DNA of 64,000 bases, from positions 186,001 through 250,000 of the forward strand of contig NZ_JAFMTB010000001.1 in the NCBI RefSeq assembly GCF_017916475.1, given 5' to 3'. This document shows positions 9,039 through 23,981 of the stretch, one piece after another (position 1 is the stretch's first letter; each line of letters opens with the position of its first letter). The DNA comes from Patulibacter sp. SYSU D01012 (GTDB lineage Bacteria; Actinomycetota; Thermoleophilia; Solirubrobacterales; Solirubrobacteraceae). The notes below the pieces were generated by a model. The model had not been told where the DNA came from and did no database searches. It saw only the letters and a list, made by a program, of their open reading frames with translations. Made by a program: the position numbers and the translations under genes.

Positions 9039-10453
9039 CGGATGCTACGGGAGGTCCGGTTCCGACCGAGCGCCCCTCCGGCGGCGATCGCGAGGACGAG
9101 GGCGACGACCGCGGGCAGCGGTCCGTCCGCCGGGCCGCCGGCCGCGGTGACGGCGGCCGGCACGACCAGCCCCGCCGCGGCGGCCACGAGCGCCAGCACG
9201 ACCACGCCGGCCGCCGCGCGGGCGCACGAGGCCGACCGCGGCGCGTTGGCGCGGCGACCGGCGGCGCCGAGGCCCACGACGACGAGGGCGACGAGCAGCG
9301 CCAGCCCGGCGGCGGGGCCGACCGCCGCGCCGGCGGCGGCCACGAGCGGCGCCAGCGGCAGCAGCGGCAGCGCCCGGCCGGGCCGGCGGGCGACGCGGTG
9401 CACGTGGACGGGGCCCGACGGCCGGCGAGCCGACGGCCGGTGCGCGCGGTCGCGCCGGGGGCCGGCCGCGGCGCGCGGCCGCGCCGCCTCGCGCAGGACC
9501 GGCGCCACCGGCACCGCGCGCTCGGCCAGGCCGTCGCGCAGGGCGGCCTCCAGCTCGGCGACGGTGCCGCGCTCGTCCGGCTCGGCGGCGCACGCGCGGT
9601 CGATGGCGGCCACGACGCCCGCGGGCAGGTCGGGCCGGCGGGGGCGCAGCGAGGGCAGCTCGGCGTGCGTGCGGACGAGCGCGCTCGCCTTGTCGGGCCC
9701 GCCGGCCGGATGCTCGCCGACGAACGCCTCGTGCAGGATCACGCCGAGCGCCCACAGGTCGCCGGCGGCGTCGCCGATCTCGCCGCGCAGGCGCTCGGGC
9801 GCCATGTACGAGAGGGTGCCGACGATCCGGTTGGCGGGCGCGCCCTCGGGGTGGCTCGCCGGCCGCTCGGCGGGCCGGTCGTCGGCCAGGCGGGCGATGC
9901 CGAAGTCGGCGAGCTTGGCCGGCGGCAGGTGCGGGTCGCAGCGCACCGGCCCCTCCGGCCCGCCGAAGGCGCCGACCGGCACCAGGACGTTGCGCGGCGT
10001 GACGTCGCGGTGCACGATCCCGCGCGCGTGGGCGTGACGGAGCGCGACGCACAGCGCCACGCCGATCTGCAGCAGCTCGTCGTCCGTGTGCGTGTCCTCG
10101 GCGATCGTGCGGCGCAGCGTGTCGCCGGCGACGAACTCGGTGACGAGCCAGACGCAGCCCTCCGCGGTGCCCAGCCCGTACGTCGAGACGACGGTGGGAT
10201 GGCTCAGGCGCGCCGCGGCCCGGGCCTCGGCCAGGGCGCGGTCCGAGCCCTCGCCGGGCAGGCACTTGATCGCGACCGGCCGGCCCAGGTGGCGGTCCTC
10301 GGCCTGCCAGACGGTGCCGGCCCCGCCGCGACCGAGCACGCGCACGAGCTCGTAGCGGCCGAGGACGACCTCGCCGGGCTGGCGGGCCGCGACAGCGGGG
10401 TGCTGGGGCCGCGCGGCAGGACCGCGGCGCGCGATCGGCGCGGCGTCCTCCAT
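9035..10453 (-). CDS. Second Ser/Thr protein kinase, membrane-anchored
   Basis: 472-residue kinase and first gene of the cell-wall operon. The kinase domain (about 38-295) shows a Gly-rich loop 'VLGRGGAGTVW', VAIK lysine, 'HRDVTPRN' catalytic loop and 'DFGIARL'. The usual lysine two residues after HRD is threonine, a change from the standard HRDxKxxN. After a Pro/Arg-rich linker come three or four hydrophobic helices and a short basic tail, so there is no PASTA or other sensor domain. ATG start chosen because upstream sequence is Arg-rich and unlike protein. It occupies roughly the place of PknA in related clusters. Confidence 0.85.
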   Translation of the reverse strand: MEDAAPIARRGPAARPQHPAVAARQPGEVVLGRYELVRVLGRGGAGTVWQAEDRHLGRPVAIKCLPGEGSDRALAEARAAARLSHPTVVSTYGLGTAEGCVWLVTEFVAGDTLRRTIAEDTHTDDELLQIGVALCVALRHAHARGIVHRDVTPRNVLVPVGAFGGPEGPVRCDPHLPPAKLADFGIARLADDRPAERPASHPEGAPANRIVGTLSYMAPERLRGEIGDAAGDLWALGVILHEAFVGEHPAGGPDKASALVRTHAELPSLRPRRPDLPAGVVAAIDRACAAEPDERGTVAELEAALRDGLAERAVPVAPVLREAARPRAAAGPRRDRAHRPSARRPSGPVHVHRVARRPGRALPLLPLAPLVAAAGAAVGPAAGLALLVALVVVGLGAAGRRANAPRSASCARAAAGVVVLALVAAAAGLVVPAAVTAAGGPADGPLPAVVALVLAIAAGGALGRNRTSRSIR

Positions 10454-10734
10454 CGTCGGCGGACGGAGCGGCGAGGCGTCCGTGGCGTGGGCGGATCCCG
10501 TGCGCACGGGGTGGGGGTTCGCCCCGCCGCGCCGCGCTCCTTCCCTGCCGCGTCGATTCGCGCGGCGCTGCGTCGGACGCACGCGCCGGCGCCGCGCGCG
10601 CGGCCGCGACCCGGCGGCGGACGGGAGTACCGGCGAAAGGAGGAACGGGCGTCCGTAGGGTGAACGCAGGGCAGGACCGCCGTCGCGTCCGACGCTGCGG
10701 CGATTCTCCATCCACCTGCCCAGGAGCGCACCCC
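10454..10734. other. Divergent intergenic region
   Basis: About 280 bases between the divergent kinase operon and the plus-strand membrane protein gene. A TAGGGT -10-like box for the plus strand is visible at 10656-10661, and an AGGAG ribosome-binding site lies about 8 bases before the GTG at 10735. No clear promoter for the kinase operon could be picked out by eye. Confidence 0.4.
10656..10661 (+). promoter_or_regulatory. Predicted -10 box (TAGGGT)
   Basis: TANNNT-type -10 hexamer about 74 bases before the GTG of the membrane protein gene. No clear -35 is visible, which is common in high-GC actinobacteria. Confidence 0.35.
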
Positions 10735-11922
10735 GTGTCGTTCTTCGACGACGACGACTTCGACGAGCCCACCCACATCGCGGACGAGGCGCCTCGCCGC
10801 GGCCCGCGCCGCGGTGCGTTCGGCGGCTTCGGCGGCGGTGGCGGCCTGCGCGGCGGCGGTGCCGGCGGCGGCCACGTCGACCCCAAGACCGCCCGGCAGC
10901 GCCAGATCACGGCGCTCGCGGTGATCGTGGTCGTCCTGATCCTGCTCGTCCTCGCGGTCAACGGCTGCGTCAACTCGGGGAAGACCAACGCGCTGCGCGA
11001 CTACTCGCGCGACGTCACGTCGCTGCTGGACGAGTCCCGCTCCGACGTCGCGGTCCCGATGTTCCGCGCGCTCTCCTCGGGCGCGCAGGCGAACACGATG
11101 CAGTCCGAGCTCAACCGGCTGCGCGGCATCGCGGAGGGCAACGCGAAGGACGCCGCCGGTCTGAACGCCCCGGGGGTGGACGGCGGCACGGACGCGCAGC
11201 ACGACCTCGAGGTGGCGATGAACTTCCGCGCCCGCGCGGTGCGGATCATCGCCGAGCGCGTCCCCGCCGCCCTCGCGGACGAGGACACGGCGCAGCAGGC
11301 GCGCAACGACATCGCCGGGCAGATGCAGGCGTTCCTCGCCAGCGACGTGCTGGTGCTCCAGCGGACGAAGCCGCTCGTGGACGAGGCGCTCGCCGCCCGG
11401 GACGTCAGCGGGCTGGACGTCCGCGCGCCGCGGACGGTCACCGACTTCGGCTGGCTCGACCCGGACTCGGTCGGCACCCTGCTGGCCGGCGGGGGCGGCG
11501 GATCGACCTCGTCGGGCGGCAGCTCGGGCGCGGTGCGCGACCGCTCCGACGAGGAGCCGCAGACCCAGGGCACCCACGGCACCGGCATCACCGGCGTCAG
11601 CATGGGCGGCACCGCGCTGCAGGACGGCGACAACGCCGTGTCCGGCCGCGAGATCACCGTGACCGTCACCAACCAGGGGACGGTCGACGAGTCGAACATC
11701 GAGGTCGGCGCCACGTTCACGCCCGAGGACGGCCGCCCCGTCTCCAAGAAGTCGACGATCCAGACGATCGCGTCGCAGGACAGCGCCGAGGTCACCATCG
11801 AGCTGCCGAGCTCGGTGCGCGCGGGCGCGTCGGGTGAGCTGAAGATCCAGGTCGGCGGGGTCCCGGGCGAGCAGGTGCTCGACAACAACACCGCGACGTA
11901 CGACGTGACGATCGGCGGCTGA
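10735..11922 (+). CDS. Membrane-anchored extracellular protein with CARDB-like domain
   Basis: 395-residue protein of unknown function. Order: acidic start, Gly/Arg-rich segment (about 25-50), one transmembrane helix (about 59-77), an alpha-helical extracellular region (about 85-260) rich in Asp/Ala/Arg, a Gly/Ser/Asp linker, and a C-terminal Ig-like domain (about 300-395) resembling CARDB ('ITVTVTNQGTVDESNI', ending 'LDNNTATYDV'). The GTG start has AGGAG about 8 bases upstream. It lies 4 bases before the DUF4446 gene, so the two form an operon. Confidence 0.8.
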   Translation: MSFFDDDDFDEPTHIADEAPRRGPRRGAFGGFGGGGGLRGGGAGGGHVDPKTARQRQITALAVIVVVLILLVLAVNGCVNSGKTNALRDYSRDVTSLLDESRSDVAVPMFRALSSGAQANTMQSELNRLRGIAEGNAKDAAGLNAPGVDGGTDAQHDLEVAMNFRARAVRIIAERVPAALADEDTAQQARNDIAGQMQAFLASDVLVLQRTKPLVDEALAARDVSGLDVRAPRTVTDFGWLDPDSVGTLLAGGGGGSTSSGGSSGAVRDRSDEEPQTQGTHGTGITGVSMGGTALQDGDNAVSGREITVTVTNQGTVDESNIEVGATFTPEDGRPVSKKSTIQTIASQDSAEVTIELPSSVRAGASGELKIQVGGVPGEQVLDNNTATYDVTIGG

Positions 11923-11926
11923 GCGG

Positions 11927-12493
11927 GTGACGGTCGGCGACGACACGGCCGCGCTGCTCGGCGCGATCGGCGCCGGCCTGGCCCTGCTCGCGCTCGTCTG
12001 GATCGTCGTGTTGACGGTCCAGCTGCGGCGCCTGCGGCGCGCGCAGTCGGCCGTCCTGGGCGACTCGGGCGCCGACGACCTGGTCGCCCACGCGGCCGCG
12101 CTGTCCCGGCAGGTGACGGCGGAGACGGCCGAGTGGCGGGCCCTGTCGGCGGCGCTGTCCGAGCGGATGGGCGGGATCGAGGGCGCGCTGCTGCGGGTCT
12201 TCTCGCGCCACGGCCTCGTGCGCTTCGACGCGTGGGGCGAGCAGTCCGGGCACCAGTCCAGCTCCCTCGCGCTGCTCGACGTCCGCGGCGACGGGTTCGT
12301 CATGACGTCGATCCACCACCGCGACCAGGCGCGCCTGTACATCCGCCGGATCAACGGAGGCACGCCCGAGCACCGGCTGGCGCCCGAGGAGGAGGAGGCG
12401 CTCGCCGCCGCCCTGCGCGGCGGACCGATCGCCGCCTCGGGCACGATCGACGGGGTCGGACCTGCCCCGCGCGGCGGCGCCGAGACGGCGTAG
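11927..12493 (+). CDS. DUF4446-family membrane protein
   Basis: 188-residue protein. One N-terminal transmembrane helix (about 8-30) is followed by a helical linker and the DUF4446 domain, with 'HGLVRFDAWGEQSGHQSSS', 'ALLDVRGDGFVMTSIHHRDQ' and 'YIRRINGG'. The family is common near parAB and origin regions of Gram-positives and has no established function. GTG start 4 bases after the previous stop. Confidence 0.85.
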   Translation: MTVGDDTAALLGAIGAGLALLALVWIVVLTVQLRRLRRAQSAVLGDSGADDLVAHAAALSRQVTAETAEWRALSAALSERMGGIEGALLRVFSRHGLVRFDAWGEQSGHQSSSLALLDVRGDGFVMTSIHHRDQARLYIRRINGGTPEHRLAPEEEEALAAALRGGPIAASGTIDGVGPAPRGGAETA

Positions 12494-12582
12494 GCGCCCC
12501 GTCCCGTCGGGGCGCCCGGCGGTCCGGTGACCGAGTCGTGTCCGGCACATAAAAGGTGCTGGACTTCGTCAGGGGGAGGACT

Positions 12583-13308
12583 ATGCTCCGCTGCGGAGTG
12601 CCTCCTGTGCACGCGGCCGAGCCCTCAGCCACCGCCGTCACGCTGCCTCCCCGGGACGTCGACGCGCCCCGTGGAGGCGGGCACCGCGCCATCCGCGCGG
12701 CCAGGTCCCGCCGCGCCGGCGCGGGGCACGGCATCCCCGCCGGCGGCCCCGCTCCCGCCACCGCGACGGTCGCCGTCGGAAGGGTGGGCGGCGCCCCGCA
12801 CGGCTCCGGCTCGCACGTCCTCGTCCTGAACGCGACGTACGAGCCGATACACGTGTGCGGCGTCAAGCGCGCCGCCGTCCTCCTGCTGAAGGAGAAGGCC
12901 GAGGTTGTCGAGCCCGGCGAGGGCCACCTGCACGCCGAGCGCACCGCGCTCGCCCGCCCCGCCATCATCCGCCTGCGGACCTACGCCCCGGTGCCGCGGC
13001 GCTCGCGCCGCCGCCTGACCCGCCGCGCCGTCTTCGCCCGCGACGACTGGACCTGCCAGTACTGCGGGTCGCGGAGCGACCTGACGGTCGACCACGTCAT
13101 CCCGCGGTCGAAGGGCGGGTCGAACGAGTGGGAGAACATCGTCGCCTGCTGCGCGCCCTGCAACCGGCGCAAGGCCGACCGCATGCCGCACCAGGCGCGG
13201 ATGTTCCCGAAGCGCTCGCCGCGGGCGCCGCACCCGTCGGTCTTCATCCAGGTCGCCTGCCCGCGCGTGCCGGCCAGCTGGGACGCCTGGCTGCCGAACG
13301 CGGCCTAG
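12583..13308 (+). CDS. HNH endonuclease family protein
   Basis: 241-residue protein with a C-terminal HNH domain: 'CQYCG', 'LTVDHVIPRSKGG', 'NIVACCAPCNRRKADR', i.e. two zinc-binding CxxC pairs around the catalytic D-H. The preceding 'VLVLNATYEPIHVCGVKRA' segment is typical of the actinobacterial housekeeping HNH family. The first ~75 residues are low-complexity. I chose the ATG because GGGGGAGG lies just upstream; a GTG at 12556 and internal GTG codons are alternatives. Nuclease activity is inferred from the motif. Confidence 0.85.
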   Translation: MLRCGVPPVHAAEPSATAVTLPPRDVDAPRGGGHRAIRAARSRRAGAGHGIPAGGPAPATATVAVGRVGGAPHGSGSHVLVLNATYEPIHVCGVKRAAVLLLKEKAEVVEPGEGHLHAERTALARPAIIRLRTYAPVPRRSRRRLTRRAVFARDDWTCQYCGSRSDLTVDHVIPRSKGGSNEWENIVACCAPCNRRKADRMPHQARMFPKRSPRAPHPSVFIQVACPRVPASWDAWLPNAA

Positions 13309-13424
13309 CGTCCGGACTGGGTCCCGCGGTCCGGCGGGCCGGCCGCCAGGCGGCGGTGCGCGGCCCGAGCGCTCCGCCGAGGCCAGGCCCGGAGTCCGCG
13401 GGCGGGCGCGGCCCCCGAGACGAC

Positions 13425-13451
13425 GTGGGGCCGGCACGCGGCCGGCCCCAC
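13425..13451 (-). terminator. Perfect GC hairpin (11-bp stem)
   Basis: Arms GTGGGGCCGGC and GCCGGCCCCAC with a 5-base loop. It may end both the minus-strand small transcript and the convergent HNH gene. Confidence 0.6.
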
Positions 13452-13457
13452 AACGGG

Positions 13458-13482
13458 GCGCGGCGCCCTGTGGGCGCCGCGC
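13458..13482 (-). terminator. Perfect GC hairpin (10-bp stem)
   Basis: Arms GCGCGGCGCC and GGCGCCGCGC with a 5-base loop, 6 bases from the neighbouring hairpin. The pair form a tandem terminator-like element without a U-tract, as is usual in high-GC actinobacteria. Confidence 0.6.
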
Positions 13483-13703
13483 AAGGAGTGTCGGGCAGTG
13501 ACCCGAACCGAGGTCTCGCGTCCCCCGTGCCAGTAACACGGGTGCGTGTCCGCTGGGACCAGGGCGAACCCTCGTATCCGCAGTGACGCACTGAACGTCA
13601 CCGACGGCCCGGCATGACCGTCCTAGGAGACGGCCACCTCCAGGGTCCCGATAGAACTGTCGTAGATTCGGACCACCTCCTTTCTCTGGTGTTGCGTAGA
13701 TCC

Positions 13704-13709
13704 ACCGTA
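13704..13709 (-). promoter_or_regulatory. Predicted -10 box (TACGGT) of the small transcript
   Basis: TANNNT hexamer matching the recurring -10 form in this window. It places transcription start near 13697, about 14 bases upstream of the long SD. Confidence 0.45.
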
Positions 13710-13947
13710 CCACCGGCGGTTTGCGGCGTCGAGGGGCACCCGTCGCGCGGGCGGACCGGCCGCGGGGAAGCGGGGGCGACCCCTCCGGAACCGACGGGAC
13801 CGTGGGCTCGGCCGGGGCGGGGACGGCGCGCCGTCCCCGCCCGCGGGGCGGTTACGACCCCGAGCCCCGGAACGACGAACGGCGCCCCGCGGGGCGCCGT
13901 CGCAGGCGGTGGCGGGCCGGCCGCGGCGGGCGGCCCGGACGGGGCGA

Positions 13948-16623
<2,676 letters not shown>

Positions 16624-16666
16624 GGATCAGGCTCCTTCGGTGTTCGTGCGGGCGGGGCGACGTCGG

Positions 16667-20782
<4,116 letters not shown>

Positions 20783-21892
20783 CTAGGAGTTCAGGCGGAT
20801 CGGCATGATCAGGTACAGGAAGCCCTGATCGTCCGTGGTCTGCAGCAGGCCCGGACGGATCGGGCTCGTCAGGCGCAGCAGCACCTCGTCGCCGTCGATC
20901 GTGTCGAGGCCATCGCGCAGGTACTCGGGGTTGAAGCCGATCGCGAACGGCTCGCCGTGGAAGGGCACGGGCAGCGCCTCGCGCGCCTCGCCGACGTCCT
21001 GGGTCTGCGACGACACGACGAGCTCGCCCTCGCTGAAGGCCAGGCTCAGCGCCGCGGCCTTCTGCGCCAGCAGCGACACGCGCGAGACGACCTCGCGCAG
21101 CTCGCTCGTGGACAGCCGCAGCTCGTGGTCGAAGGTCTCGGGGATCAGCGAGCGGTACTGCGGGAACGTGCCGTCGACCAGGCGCGAGCTGAGCACGTGC
21201 TGGCCGAGGGTGAAGATCACCTGGTTCTCGCCGCGGGCGACGCGCAGCGTCTCGGCGCCCGACGCCGGCACGAGCCGCTCCAGCTCCTGCATGACGCGCG
21301 CCGGCACGTTGGCCTCGAACGAGCCCTCGAGCGGCGTCTCCAGCGTCGTCTTCTTCTCGGACAGGCGGTAGGAATCCGTCGCGACCATCGTCAGGACGTC
21401 GCCCTCGGCGCGGACGAGCACGCAGGCCAGAAGCGGCCGCGTGTCGTCCTTCGCCGCCGACCGCACGACCTTGCCGGTCGTCTGGACGAAGGCCTGCGCG
21501 TCGACCTCGACGCCCTGCACGTCCTTCGGCTCGGGCAGCGGCGGGAAGTCCTCGCCACGCAGCGTCCGCAGGTGGAAGACGGCGGACCCGGCGGTGACCT
21601 CGACGTCCTGCTCCTCCGTCCGCAGCTCGAGCGTCAGCCGCGGGCCCGGGGCCTGGCGGGTGATGTCGAGCAGCAGGCGCGCGGGCAGGACGACGGTGCC
21701 CGGACGCTCGACGTCGCCCTCGAGCGCGATGCGCAGCCCGACCTGCAGGTCGGTGGCGCGCAGCTCGATGCCGTCGCCGGTCGCGGCGATCTGCACCCCG
21801 GACAGCGTCGGGTTCGCGAGCCGCCCCGACGCGATGCGGCTGAGCGACTGCAGGTGTCCGAGCAGGTCCTGTGCGGCGGTGTGCAGTTTCAC
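20783..21892 (-). CDS. dnaN: DNA polymerase III beta subunit (sliding clamp)
   Basis: 369-residue clamp that tethers DNA polymerase III to DNA as a dimeric ring. Three clamp-fold domains of about 120 residues are present. Recognisable parts are 'TLSGVQIAATGDGIELRATD', 'MVATDSYRLS' and the C-terminal 'LYLIMPIRL'. The GTG start has GAGGA about 8 bases upstream. The stop is followed within about 40 bases by recF. Confidence 0.97.
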   Translation of the reverse strand: MKLHTAAQDLLGHLQSLSRIASGRLANPTLSGVQIAATGDGIELRATDLQVGLRIALEGDVERPGTVVLPARLLLDITRQAPGPRLTLELRTEEQDVEVTAGSAVFHLRTLRGEDFPPLPEPKDVQGVEVDAQAFVQTTGKVVRSAAKDDTRPLLACVLVRAEGDVLTMVATDSYRLSEKKTTLETPLEGSFEANVPARVMQELERLVPASGAETLRVARGENQVIFTLGQHVLSSRLVDGTFPQYRSLIPETFDHELRLSTSELREVVSRVSLLAQKAAALSLAFSEGELVVSSQTQDVGEAREALPVPFHGEPFAIGFNPEYLRDGLDTIDGDEVLLRLTSPIRPGLLQTTDDQGFLYLIMPIRLNS

Positions 21893-21948
21893 CTTGGAGT
21901 CCTCAGGGGAGAAAGGAGATCAGTAGTCGTAGGAAGGGCTGTGCGTCC

Positions 21949-22115
21949 TGTGGAGCGCCGGCGCCGGGGACCGCGATCGCCCGTGGTGACGGGGATCGCT
22001 CCGCGTCCGGGGCGCACAGGCCGCTGTGCAGTCTGTCAGTCGCGGCGGTCGTCCTGTGGACCGTCGGTCGCGGCCTGCGCGTCGGCGGGCCCCGCGGGCG
22101 CCGCGCCGTCCACAG
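21949..22115. other. Cluster of DnaA-box-like TCCACA cores (possible origin part)
   Basis: Three 9-mers with a TCCACA core lie within about 165 bases across the dnaA-dnaN gap and the 3' end of dnaA, at about 21949-21957, 22053-22061 and 22107-22115. Each matches the TT(A/G)TCCACA box imperfectly, at 6 or 7 of 9. The dnaA-dnaN gap is only 143 bases and not AT-rich, so this is a weak origin candidate. Confidence 0.25.
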
Positions 22116-23523
22116 TCCGCAGGCGCTGACGCACACGCGCCAGGTCGACCTGTGCGGCCGGGTCGCCCTCGATCCGCTTGCTCACGCTGCGCACCGCGGT
22201 CATCACCGTGGTGTGGTTGCGGCCGCCGAAGTCGCGGCCCAGCGAGGGATACGACGCCCCGGTCTCCTCGCGCGCGAGGTACATCGCGAGCTTGCGAGCC
22301 CACGCCAGGCGCTTGTCGTTGCGGCGGGAGAGGATGGCGTCCTCGGTGACGTCGAACGTCTCGGCGGTCGCGCGCAGGATCTGCGGGACGGTCACGGGCC
22401 CCGCGGGCGCCGGCGGCCCGGCGGACGGCACCGGCTCCTCGGCGCGGCGGCCGGGGCGAGGGACGCGGCCCGGGTAGAGCGACGCGAGGACCTCCTGCGC
22501 CAGCCCGACGGTGAGCGGCCGGTCCGTGAGCGAGGCGTAGGCGACGACGCGGACGAGGGCGGCCTCGACGGCGCGCACGCTGCTCGTGACGTGGCGGGCG
22601 ATCTCCTCGAGCGCCGCCGGCTCCGCCAGGTCGATCGCCTGGCCGGCGATGCGCTTGCGCAGCACCATCAGGCGCGTGGCCAGGTCGGGCGGCTCCACCT
22701 CGGCGGCCAGCCCGGACGCGAAGCGGTCGCGCAGGCGCTGCTCCAGGTCGTCCATGTCGTTCGGCAGGCGGTCCGCCGTCAGGACGAGCTGCGCGCCCGC
22801 CTCGTGCAGCGCGTTGAAGGTGTGGAAGAACTCCTCCTCCGTCGCCTTCTTCGCCATGAGGAACTGCACGTCGTCGACGAGCAGCAGGTCGAGCTCGCGG
22901 TAGCGCTCCTTGAACGCCGTGACGCCGCGCGAGCGCAGCGCGCCCGTGAACTCGGTCGTGAAGGTCTCCGCCGTGGCGTAGCGGATGCGCATGCCCTGGT
23001 GGTGCTGCTTCGCGTAGTGCGCGATCGCGTGGAGCAGGTGCGTCTTGCCCGTGCCCGGGGGGCCGTAGAGGAAGAGCGGGTTGTAGGCGACGCCCGGGTT
23101 CTCGGCGACCGTCAGCGCGGCGGCGTGCGCGAAGCGGTTGGCGGGGCCAAGGACGAACTCCTCGAAGCGGTAGCGCGGCGTGAGCGGGCGCTCGCGGTCC
23201 ACCGGGGCCGGCTCGGGGGGCGGGGCCGAGCCGGCGCGACTCCCGGGGGCGGCGGAGGGCGCGCGCGGCGCGGGCTCGTCGTCGGCCAGGACGACGCGCA
23301 GCGGGCGGTCCATGACGCGGGTGGCGCTCGCGCTCAGCAGCGGGACCAGCCGCGACTCGATCCAGGAGCGTGCGTGGCGTGGCGCGCGCACCAGGACGCG
23401 CTGGCCGTCGGTGGAGACGGGCGACAGGACGGAGAGCCAGGTGTCCCACGCGCCGTCCCCGATGTGGCGCCGGGCGTCCTCGATGATGGCGTTCCAGGCG
23501 CGGTCGAGGTCGGTGGGCGGCAC
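22036..23523 (-). CDS. dnaA: Chromosomal replication initiator DnaA
   Basis: 495-residue AAA+ initiator. Domain I ('AWNAIIEDARRHIGDGAWDTWL') is followed by a Pro/Ala linker, the AAA+ core (Walker A 'GPPGTGKTHLLHA', Walker B 'LLLVDDVQFL', sensor 'LTADRLPNDM') and the DNA-binding domain with 'GRNHTTVMTAVRSV'. The C-terminus carries an unusual Ala/Gln/Asp-rich tail. I chose the GTG directly before domain I; upstream codons in this frame are Arg/Ser/Pro-rich and unlike protein. No clear SD precedes it. Confidence 0.95.
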   Translation of the reverse strand: MPPTDLDRAWNAIIEDARRHIGDGAWDTWLSVLSPVSTDGQRVLVRAPRHARSWIESRLVPLLSASATRVMDRPLRVVLADDEPAPRAPSAAPGSRAGSAPPPEPAPVDRERPLTPRYRFEEFVLGPANRFAHAAALTVAENPGVAYNPLFLYGPPGTGKTHLLHAIAHYAKQHHQGMRIRYATAETFTTEFTGALRSRGVTAFKERYRELDLLLVDDVQFLMAKKATEEEFFHTFNALHEAGAQLVLTADRLPNDMDDLEQRLRDRFASGLAAEVEPPDLATRLMVLRKRIAGQAIDLAEPAALEEIARHVTSSVRAVEAALVRVVAYASLTDRPLTVGLAQEVLASLYPGRVPRPGRRAEEPVPSAGPPAPAGPVTVPQILRATAETFDVTEDAILSRRNDKRLAWARKLAMYLAREETGASYPSLGRDFGGRNHTTVMTAVRSVSKRIEGDPAAQVDLARVRQRLRTVDGAAPAGPADAQAATDGPQDDRRD

Positions 23524-23625
23524 GGGCAGGGCGAAGCGGACCGCTCGGCGGAGCGATCGGAGGGAGACGGCGGGGACCGTGGTGGGGTCCGAGGAGGCGC
23601 CGCCCGAAGGCGACGGCGAGCCGCG

Positions 23626-23631
23626 AATATA
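23626..23631 (-). promoter_or_regulatory. Predicted dnaA -10 box (TATATT)
   Basis: The most AT-rich hexamer in the gap, TANNNT type, about 100 bases upstream of the dnaA GTG. A GC-rich inverted repeat directly upstream may be an operator. Confidence 0.45.
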
Positions 23632-23762
23632 CCAGCGGTCCCCCGGCCGCCGGGGGCTCTGGACGCAAGTTGCCGGAAAGAGCGCGAACATTCGACGGGC
23701 CTTCCGGCGATGCCGTCCGGGGGGTGCAGTACGGGCGCCACGCCCGCCCGCTCGAGGCCCGC

Positions 23763-23768
23763 TAGACT
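23763..23768 (+). promoter_or_regulatory. Predicted rpmH -10 box (TAGACT)
   Basis: TANNNT hexamer giving a leader of about 70 bases before rpmH. Confidence 0.45.
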
Positions 23769-23842
23769 GCTCGTTCCGCGCCTGCGCCGCCGCATGCCCT
23801 GAGCCTGCCGTCGGCGCGGCCCCACGAACCCGAGTCTGAGCA

Positions 23843-23977
23843 ATGAAGCGCACCTACCAGCCGAAGAAGCGCAAGCGCGCCCGCACCCACGGCTTCCGTG
23901 AGCGGATGTCGACCAAGGCCGGCCGCGAGGTCCTGAAGCGTCGCCGCGCCAAGGGTCGTCGCCGCCTCACCGTCTAG
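23843..23977 (+). CDS. rpmH: 50S ribosomal protein L34
   Basis: 44-residue, Lys/Arg-rich ribosomal protein starting M-K-R-T-Y-Q-P-K-K and containing '[21 protein letters not shown]', the classic bL34 pattern. Full length for the family. It is divergent to dnaA and 4 bases before rnpA, the near-universal origin-proximal order. It is too short for many gene finders but unambiguous. Confidence 0.98.
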   Translation: MKRTYQPKKRKRARTHGFRERMSTKAGREVLKRRRAKGRRRLTV

Positions 23978-23981
23978 GGCC

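Larger units (their letters stand above)
13425..13700 (-). ncRNA. Putative structured small transcript with micro-ORF downstream of gyrA
   Basis: Minus-strand unit with a TACGGT -10 box at 13704-13709 and a long anti-SD match (AGAGAAAGGAGGT, 13675-13687). A 17-codon reading frame follows (13676-13623, stop TAG). Its first GTG overlaps the SD, and the optimal spacing instead falls on an in-frame ATC. Downstream there are several short stems, including GTGACG/CGTCAC and CCCGTG/CACGGG, then two strong hairpins. No tRNA, RNase P RNA, tmRNA or SRP signature was found. Whether it is a regulatory RNA, a leader or a tiny mRNA is not known. Confidence 0.4.
23524..23842. other. dnaA/rpmH divergent region
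   Basis: About 319 bases holding divergent promoters: a TATATT box for dnaA and a TAGACT box for rpmH. It also has a CCCCCGGC/GCCGGGGG inverted repeat just upstream of the dnaA box. No DnaA boxes were recognised. The gene orientation switch here suggests replication starts nearby. Confidence 0.5.

Noticed and set aside
9045-10988. Long minus-strand frame overlapping the second kinase and the divergent gene
   Set aside because: It is Pro/Arg-rich without domains and overlaps two clear genes.
13480-13600. A tRNA in the gap downstream of gyrA
   Set aside because: GTTCG-like strings are present, but no cloverleaf with 7-bp acceptor and anticodon stems can be drawn.
12625-13713. A 362-codon minus-strand gene opposite the HNH gene
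   Set aside because: It is the antisense of a gene with clear HNH motifs and runs through the hairpins; its translation has no recognisable fold.
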